Source: Anaerolineales bacterium
GTDB lineage: Bacteria; Chloroflexota; Anaerolineae; Anaerolineales; Villigracilaceae
NCBI GenBank assembly: GCA_028689195.1
Contig: JAQTWR010000093.1
Span: 1-8,922, forward strand
Direction of reading: 5' to 3'
Length of the DNA stretch: 8,922 nt
Part shown: positions 4,881-8,922 of the stretch, piece by piece
Numbering within the stretch: position 1 is the first letter of the stretch
Layout: the number at the start of each line of letters is the position of its first letter
Made by a program: the position numbers and the translations under genes
Notes under the pieces: model-generated
Seen by the model: the letters and a program-made list of their open reading frames with translations, nothing else
Database searches by the model: none
What the model was told of the DNA's origin: nothing

Positions 4881-6215
4881 ATGAATAAACGTTTGTTCGC
4901 TCTTTTGTCAGTGTTGGTTCTCGCCAGCCTGATGCTCGCCGCTTGCGGTGGAGCCGCCGCCCCCGCCGCGACTGAAGCCCCCGCCGCGACCGAAGCCCCC
5001 GCCGCGACCGAAGCCCCCGCCGCGACTGAAGCCCCCGCCCCCGCGTTCGAATGCACCGATGCTATCGGCTGCGTAACCATTGCCCCCGATGAACCCGTTC
5101 ATATTGCGTATTGGGGCGTTCTCTCCGGCGCTGATGGCAGCCTCGGCGAAGACTCAAAACGTGGCGTTGAACTCGCTATTGACGATATGGGCGGTAAGTT
5201 CCAGGGTCACGATATCCTTTTGACCACTGAAGACGCCGGATGCACCCCTGAAGGTGGCGCCACCGCCGCGACAAAACTCGCGACTGACACCTCCATTGTG
5301 GGCTTGATCGGTTCCAGCTGTTCAGACGAGACCGTCGGCGGTATTGCCACGATCACCAATGCCGGCTTGACCACCATTTCCCCGTCCAACACGCGCCCTG
5401 TTTTGACAGACCCGAATCGCGGACCTGACTACGCCGGTTATTTGCGCACCGCCCACAGTGACGCCTTCCAAGGTAAAGCTGTTGCCGAGTTCGCTTTTAA
5501 CTCCCTCAAAGTCACCAAGGCTGCTACCCTTCACGACGGCTCGACCTATGCTCAGGCTCTTCAACAGGTCTTCGTCGATGAGTTCATTAAATTGGGCGGC
5601 ACGATTGTTGCGCAAGAAGCCGTCGCTAAAGATGCGACCGACATGAAACCCGTTCTTACAACCATTGCGGCAGCCGGTCCTGAATTCCTGTATTACCCGG
5701 TCTTCGTCGCTGTTGGCGGTTATGTTACCGCCCAAGTCCGCGACGTCGCTGGTCTTGAGAACGTTTACATCGCCGGCTCTGACGGCATCTTCACCGCCGA
5801 CTTGCTCAAAGCTGGCGGCGCGAACACCAAGGGCATGTACCTCTCCAGCCCCGACTTCAGCGCCTTCACAGGCGACTATGCCGGTTTGATCGCGAAGCAC
5901 ACCGCCAAGTACGGCGGCTCGACGCTCTCCACCTTCCACGCTCATGCGTACGACGCCACAAACCTCATGTTTGCGGCTCTTGAGAAGGTTGCTGTGGTAG
6001 AAGCTGACGGCACGATCTATGTTGGACGCCAAGCTCTCCGCGATGCGATCTATGCCACAAAAGACTTCTCTGGCGTTACTGGCAATCTGAGCTGCTCGCC
6101 CTCCGGCGACTGCGGCGCCCCTGTCATCGCTATGTACGAGATCGTAAACTCTGATCCGGCTTCCTGGAATCCGGCAGATGTGGCTAACCCCAATCCCAAG
6201 AAGATCTGGCCGTAA
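4881..6215 (+). CDS. Branched-chain amino-acid-type ABC transporter substrate-binding lipoprotein (LivJ-like)
   Basis: This 444-residue protein is a type I periplasmic-binding-fold receptor of the HAAT (LivJ/LivK) family. It binds the solute outside the membrane and delivers it to the LivHM permeases. The first 22 residues are a lipoprotein signal with lipobox LAAC (Cys22), so the mature protein is lipid-anchored. Residues 23-55 form a flexible tether with four PAATEA repeats. The binding fold starts about residue 73 (VHIAYWGVLSG) and includes SKRGVELAIDDMGG (92-105), a ligand-loop-like GSSCSDETV (144-152), TTISPSNTRPVLTD (164-177) and a second lobe with YYPVFVAVGG (271-280) and YIAGSDGIF (296-304). 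Six further cysteines (58, 64, 121, 147, 405, 411) are present; 58/64 and 405/411 are close enough for disulfides. ATG 4881 has a strong GGAGGAG at five bases. Real substrates may be Leu/Ile/Val, other amino acids or amides. Confidence 0.92.
   Translation: MNKRLFALLSVLVLASLMLAACGGAAAPAATEAPAATEAPAATEAPAATEAPAPAFECTDAIGCVTIAPDEPVHIAYWGVLSGADGSLGEDSKRGVELAIDDMGGKFQGHDILLTTEDAGCTPEGGATAATKLATDTSIVGLIGSSCSDETVGGIATITNAGLTTISPSNTRPVLTDPNRGPDYAGYLRTAHSDAFQGKAVAEFAFNSLKVTKAATLHDGSTYAQALQQVFVDEFIKLGGTIVAQEAVAKDATDMKPVLTTIAAAGPEFLYYPVFVAVGGYVTAQVRDVAGLENVYIAGSDGIFTADLLKAGGANTKGMYLSSPDFSAFTGDYAGLIAKHTAKYGGSTLSTFHAHAYDATNLMFAALEKVAVVEADGTIYVGRQALRDAIYATKDFSGVTGNLSCSPSGDCGAPVIAMYEIVNSDPASWNPADVANPNPKKIWP
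4962..5033 (+). repeat. Four tandem 18-bp repeats encoding the lipoprotein tether
   Basis: Four in-frame copies of CCCGCCGCGAYTGAAGCC (4962-4979, 4980-4997, 4998-5015, 5016-5033; Y is T, C, C, T) encode PAATEA. Only one position varies and the change is silent, so the copies are recent or kept alike by recombination. Copy number could change by slippage in 18-bp steps without frameshift. Confidence 0.95.
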
Positions 6216-6245
6216 GTCTGTAAATAATATAAATATCTAAGTAAA

Positions 6246-6277
6246 GTGATGAGGCAGACAAGCGTCTGCCTCATCAC
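6246..6277 (+). terminator. Intercistronic 14-bp perfect stem-loop between livJ-like and livH-like genes
   Basis: GTGATGAGGCAGAC (6246-6259) and its exact complement (6264-6277) enclose the loop AAGC. There is no T-run after it, so complete intrinsic termination is unlikely. Its place between a binding-protein gene and its permease genes fits a structure that protects the upstream message from 3' exonucleases or reduces readthrough, so that more binding protein than permease is made. That role is inferred from similar arrangements in other transporter operons. Confidence 0.7.
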
Positions 6278-6307
6278 CAATACCTCACATGATTTAGGAG
6301 GCGGTCA

Positions 6308-7372
6308 ATGCGCACAAGTTTTGGCGAACGACTATTAGACCTGGCAGTTAGTGGTTTCCTATGGGGATTTCGTATCTTAATTGTTCTAATCGTAGTAATT
6401 GGCACATTCTTAACGCTCCGTGCCGGAAAATACACTGGCGAACAGTGGATTGACTTTATCGTCTTTGGCATCTCGCAGGGAAGTATTTATGCCCTGATAG
6501 CGCTTGGCTATACAATGGTATATGGTATTTTGAGAATGATTAATTTTGCTCACGGCGAAATTTTTATGAGCGGGGCATTCGGCGGATATTTCATTGCGAC
6601 ATGGCTGACCGGCATCGGTTTTATGGACAAGTATCCTACATTAGGTTTAATAGCCGCAATGTTATTCGGTATGCTTGTCTCTACCTTGATCGCTGTGTTG
6701 GTTGAGCGCATCGCTTATCGTCCTCTACGAGGCGCGCCGCGTCTCGTACCCTTGATCAGCGCAATCGGCGCCTCATTCTTCCTGCAATACACGTTCCGCG
6801 GCTTTTTTGGTCCTGGGGTATATGCGTACCCAACCATGAAAGCGCTGGATGGCGAATGGATGTTTTTTGGCGTCGGGGTGTTGAAGGTTCAAATCATCGT
6901 CGCCGCCGCCGCTTTCGTCATGATGGCGATTCTATATTTCATCGTCATGTTCACAAAAACCGGCAAAGCCATGCGCGCCGTCTCTGAAGATAAAGATGTG
7001 GCGGCTCTCATGGGAATTGACGTCAATCGCATCATTGTCTCCACTTTCGCTCTTGGAGCCGCAATGGCTGGCGCGGCGGGCGTATTGTACGCGCTCATCT
7101 ACCGCCAGGTTAATTTTTTCACAGGCTTCACCCCGGGTATTAAAGCCTTTACAGCCGCAGTATTGGGAGGAATTGGCAATATTCCGGGCGCCATGGTAGG
7201 CGGGCTCGTTCTTGGGATTGTTGAATCCGTAGGTCCTGCCCTCTTCCTCGACAGCGTTGGTATTCCGCGTCCCTATCAACTCAAAGATGCGATTGCCTAT
7301 ATCATGCTGGTTATGATCTTGCTGTTCCGCCCCTCCGGTATTTTAGGCGAACGCATTTCCAAGAAAGCCTAA
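6308..7372 (+). CDS. livH: Branched-chain amino-acid-type ABC transporter permease (LivH-like)
   Basis: This 354-residue integral membrane protein is one of the two permeases of a HAAT-type importer. The family core begins about residue 47. Motifs are GSIYALIALGYTMVYGILRMINFAHGEIF (58-86), ERIAYRPLRGAPRLVPLISAIG (133-154), the cytoplasmic ATPase-contact loop AVSEDKDVAALMGID (224-238) and GIKAFTAAVLGGIGNIPGAMVGG (277-299), all typical of LivH. About 45 extra residues precede the core compared with the roughly 308-residue E. coli LivH, and contain one additional hydrophobic segment (about 18-38). AGGAGG (6296-6301) six bases before ATG 6308 supports the start. It lies 92 bases after the livJ-like stop, across the hairpin, and ten bases before the livM-like start. 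The LivH subgroup is firm; the substrate is not determined by sequence. Confidence 0.93.
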   Translation: MRTSFGERLLDLAVSGFLWGFRILIVLIVVIGTFLTLRAGKYTGEQWIDFIVFGISQGSIYALIALGYTMVYGILRMINFAHGEIFMSGAFGGYFIATWLTGIGFMDKYPTLGLIAAMLFGMLVSTLIAVLVERIAYRPLRGAPRLVPLISAIGASFFLQYTFRGFFGPGVYAYPTMKALDGEWMFFGVGVLKVQIIVAAAAFVMMAILYFIVMFTKTGKAMRAVSEDKDVAALMGIDVNRIIVSTFALGAAMAGAAGVLYALIYRQVNFFTGFTPGIKAFTAAVLGGIGNIPGAMVGGLVLGIVESVGPALFLDSVGIPRPYQLKDAIAYIMLVMILLFRPSGILGERISKKA

Positions 7373-7382
7373 CAGGGTGAAA

Positions 7383-8922
7383 ATGATGATGAAAAAAAAT
7401 AATCTCATCTGGATTGCAATCCGCTCTGGTTTACTCGGCGGCGCAATTGCAATATTCCTTTGCCTGATCAGCATGGTGGAAATATTCAGCAAGCGCGCTG
7501 TTATTGAGCGCGTCATCACGCTCGGAGATTTTATTCTCCTTGCTACCGCCGTTACCGCCGGTTTCATCGCCGCGCGAACTGCGTCAGACCCATTCAAGCC
7601 TAATACGCCTCTTCAAAACCTGATTGCCGGTATTCTTGCGGGAGCCAGTACGGGTTTGTTAATGGCTGCGTTTATTGCGTTGAGCTATCAGATCAATTTG
7701 CGCAGCGTATTTCTCAGCGCTTCCCCATCGCTCTTTGATTTACTTACGCACAAACAGGGAATAAACGGGGCATGGCTATATCCTGAAATTGGCGTAGTCG
7801 CGGGCTTGGCGGGCGCAATTTTGTTCACCCTGCCTGAAAAATTCCTAACGCCCATTACGCGCGCTATTTTCTCCACATTTTTAATGGCGTTGTTCTCAGG
7901 ACTTTTCCGCGTCGTGATGATTAATCAGGCAGGCAGTACCGCCAAATTGGCAAAATACCTTTTTGGACAAACCGGACTTACCCTGACCGGCGCGCTTATA
8001 TTCTTTGTCGCGGTCGTTGTTATTTCCATGTTTTGGTCTGCGCGCTCTAAAAATATTCAGGCGACTTACGCGCGTATTCCCAAACGGGGGCAAAACGTCA
8101 CGCGATGGGTCTTGTTCGCTGTGCTTGCTTACATCGCGCTGATCTTGCCTCAGGTTTCCGGCCCGTTTATCGCGCAGGTTATCGTAATCGTCAGCCTGTA
8201 CGCGCTGATGGGACTTGGACTCAACATTACGCTTGGGTTCGCGGGATTGCTTGATCTCGGCTTCGTGGCATTCTTTGCCGTTGGCGCTTATACTGTGGGT
8301 TTGCTCACATCTTACGGCGCGTTTGGCTTGCAACACATTTCCTTTTGGGTAGCCGTTCCAATTGCCATAGTAGTATCCATGGCGTTTGGCGCAATCCTTG
8401 GCTTGCCAGTACTCGGCGTACGAGGCGACTATCTGGCAATTGCTACGCTTGGCTTTGGAGAAATTGTCCGCCTGTTGGCTGGCTCAGACTTCCTTGCCCC
8501 GCTCCTCGGCGGACCGCAAGGAATTATTGGTATTCAGAAACCTTGTCTGGGAACATTATCGCCGTTTCTTAAAGTAGACGTGCCGCGCATTTGCAGCGGG
8601 ATCGAGCTTGCCGGACCAAAAGAAATATACTATCTTGCCGTCGCCAGCGCCGTATTGATCGCTTTTGTCGCGTTGCGCTTGCAAGGATCGCGGCTTGGTC
8701 GCGCGTGGATGGCTATCCGCGAAGATGAAGACGTCGCAGAGGCTCTTGGCATCAATTTGATCCAGACCAAATTGTTGGCGTACATGCTCGGCGCGGCATT
8801 TGCCGGACTGGGCGGCGCGATCTTCACAGTGCTGGTCGGCTCCATTTTTGCCACCAGTATGCAGCTAATCGTCTCCATCAATGTTGTTTCTCTGATTATC
8901 GTTGGCGGAATGGGGAGTATCC
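7383..8922 (+). CDS. livM: Branched-chain amino-acid-type ABC transporter permease (LivM-like), 3' end outside the window
   Basis: An open frame of 513 codons runs off the window. Residues about 265-513 match LivM: GLGLNITLGFAGLLDLGF (277-293), LGVRGDYLAIATLGFGEIVRL (344-364), GGPQGI (376-381) and the ATPase-contact loop AIREDEDVAEALGIN (444-458). Before this core lie about 240 residues with roughly six hydrophobic segments (about 13-32, 48-65, 79-101, 134-151, 160-180, 198-217) and a basic linker (221-241); E. coli LivM lacks an extension this long. The start is a run of three in-frame ATG codons (7383, 7386, 7389) followed by A8; AGGG at 7374-7377 favours the first or second. The stop of livH lies only ten bases upstream, so the two permeases are in one operon. 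The ATPase genes livG and livF are expected beyond the window edge. Confidence 0.92.
   Translation, partial: MMMKKNNLIWIAIRSGLLGGAIAIFLCLISMVEIFSKRAVIERVITLGDFILLATAVTAGFIAARTASDPFKPNTPLQNLIAGILAGASTGLLMAAFIALSYQINLRSVFLSASPSLFDLLTHKQGINGAWLYPEIGVVAGLAGAILFTLPEKFLTPITRAIFSTFLMALFSGLFRVVMINQAGSTAKLAKYLFGQTGLTLTGALIFFVAVVVISMFWSARSKNIQATYARIPKRGQNVTRWVLFAVLAYIALILPQVSGPFIAQVIVIVSLYALMGLGLNITLGFAGLLDLGFVAFFAVGAYTVGLLTSYGAFGLQHISFWVAVPIAIVVSMAFGAILGLPVLGVRGDYLAIATLGFGEIVRLLAGSDFLAPLLGGPQGIIGIQKPCLGTLSPFLKVDVPRICSGIELAGPKEIYYLAVASAVLIAFVALRLQGSRLGRAWMAIREDEDVAEALGINLIQTKLLAYMLGAAFAGLGGAIFTVLVGSIFATSMQLIVSINVVSLIIVGGMGSI

Noticed and set aside
5322..6032. Minus-strand open frame of 236 codons opposite the livJ-like gene
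   Set aside because: It is a shadow of the high-GC third positions of the plus-strand gene; no domain, start site or promoter fits it.
1..8922. CRISPR arrays, tRNA or rRNA genes, insertion sequences, phage or toxin-antitoxin genes
   Set aside because: A reading of both strands showed no spaced direct repeats, cloverleaf sequence, transposase motif or terminal inverted repeats.

Overview
The window is typical bacterial DNA of medium GC content, densely coded. No rRNA, tRNA, CRISPR array, insertion sequence or phage gene is visible. The gene mix and style suggest an uncultured Chloroflexota of the Anaerolineae type: a stand-alone response regulator, a DUF192 protein, a LysM/M23 endopeptidase, a lone cyclic-nucleotide-binding protein, and a substrate-binding lipoprotein whose Cys is followed by an Ala/Pro/Thr/Glu repeat tether. 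This assignment is an inference from style and cannot be proven from the sequence alone.

Left part (1-1818): the 3' end of a nitronate monooxygenase-family gene converges on an exonuclease III-type AP endonuclease gene (minus strand). The two share a compact hairpin that can act as a terminator in both directions. A 53-base divergent intergenic region separates the endonuclease gene from the next block.

Middle part (1872-4616, plus strand): a single-domain response regulator, a DUF192 protein, a secreted LysM/M23 peptidoglycan hydrolase whose start overlaps the DUF192 stop, and a CRP-like cyclic-nucleotide-binding protein without a DNA-binding domain. The first and last of these are preceded by nearly the same 11-mer (TATGSTAAACT) at nearly the same distance from the start codon; it reads as an extended -10 element. 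This decides the start of the nucleotide-binding gene: the upstream ATG at 4095 lies inside the promoter.

Right part (4617-8922, plus strand): a branched-chain amino-acid (HAAT/Liv-type) ABC transporter operon, cut by the window edge. The order is substrate-binding lipoprotein (livJ-like), permease livH-like, permease livM-like; the ATPase genes livG and livF would be expected downstream. A 14-bp perfect hairpin sits between livJ and livH and may set their expression ratio. The LivM-like protein carries about 240 extra N-terminal residues with several predicted membrane segments.

The most unusual stretch is the 264-base leader of this operon (4617-4880). It holds a good sigma-70-type promoter, a second -10 box, a long stem-loop, an eleven-base perfect Shine-Dalgarno sequence not attached to any large gene but to a possible 15-codon reading frame, a short segment complementary to that Shine-Dalgarno, and then the true ribosome binding site of livJ. 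It looks like a cis-regulatory leader. It is the best candidate in the window for something undescribed, although the evidence is only structural.
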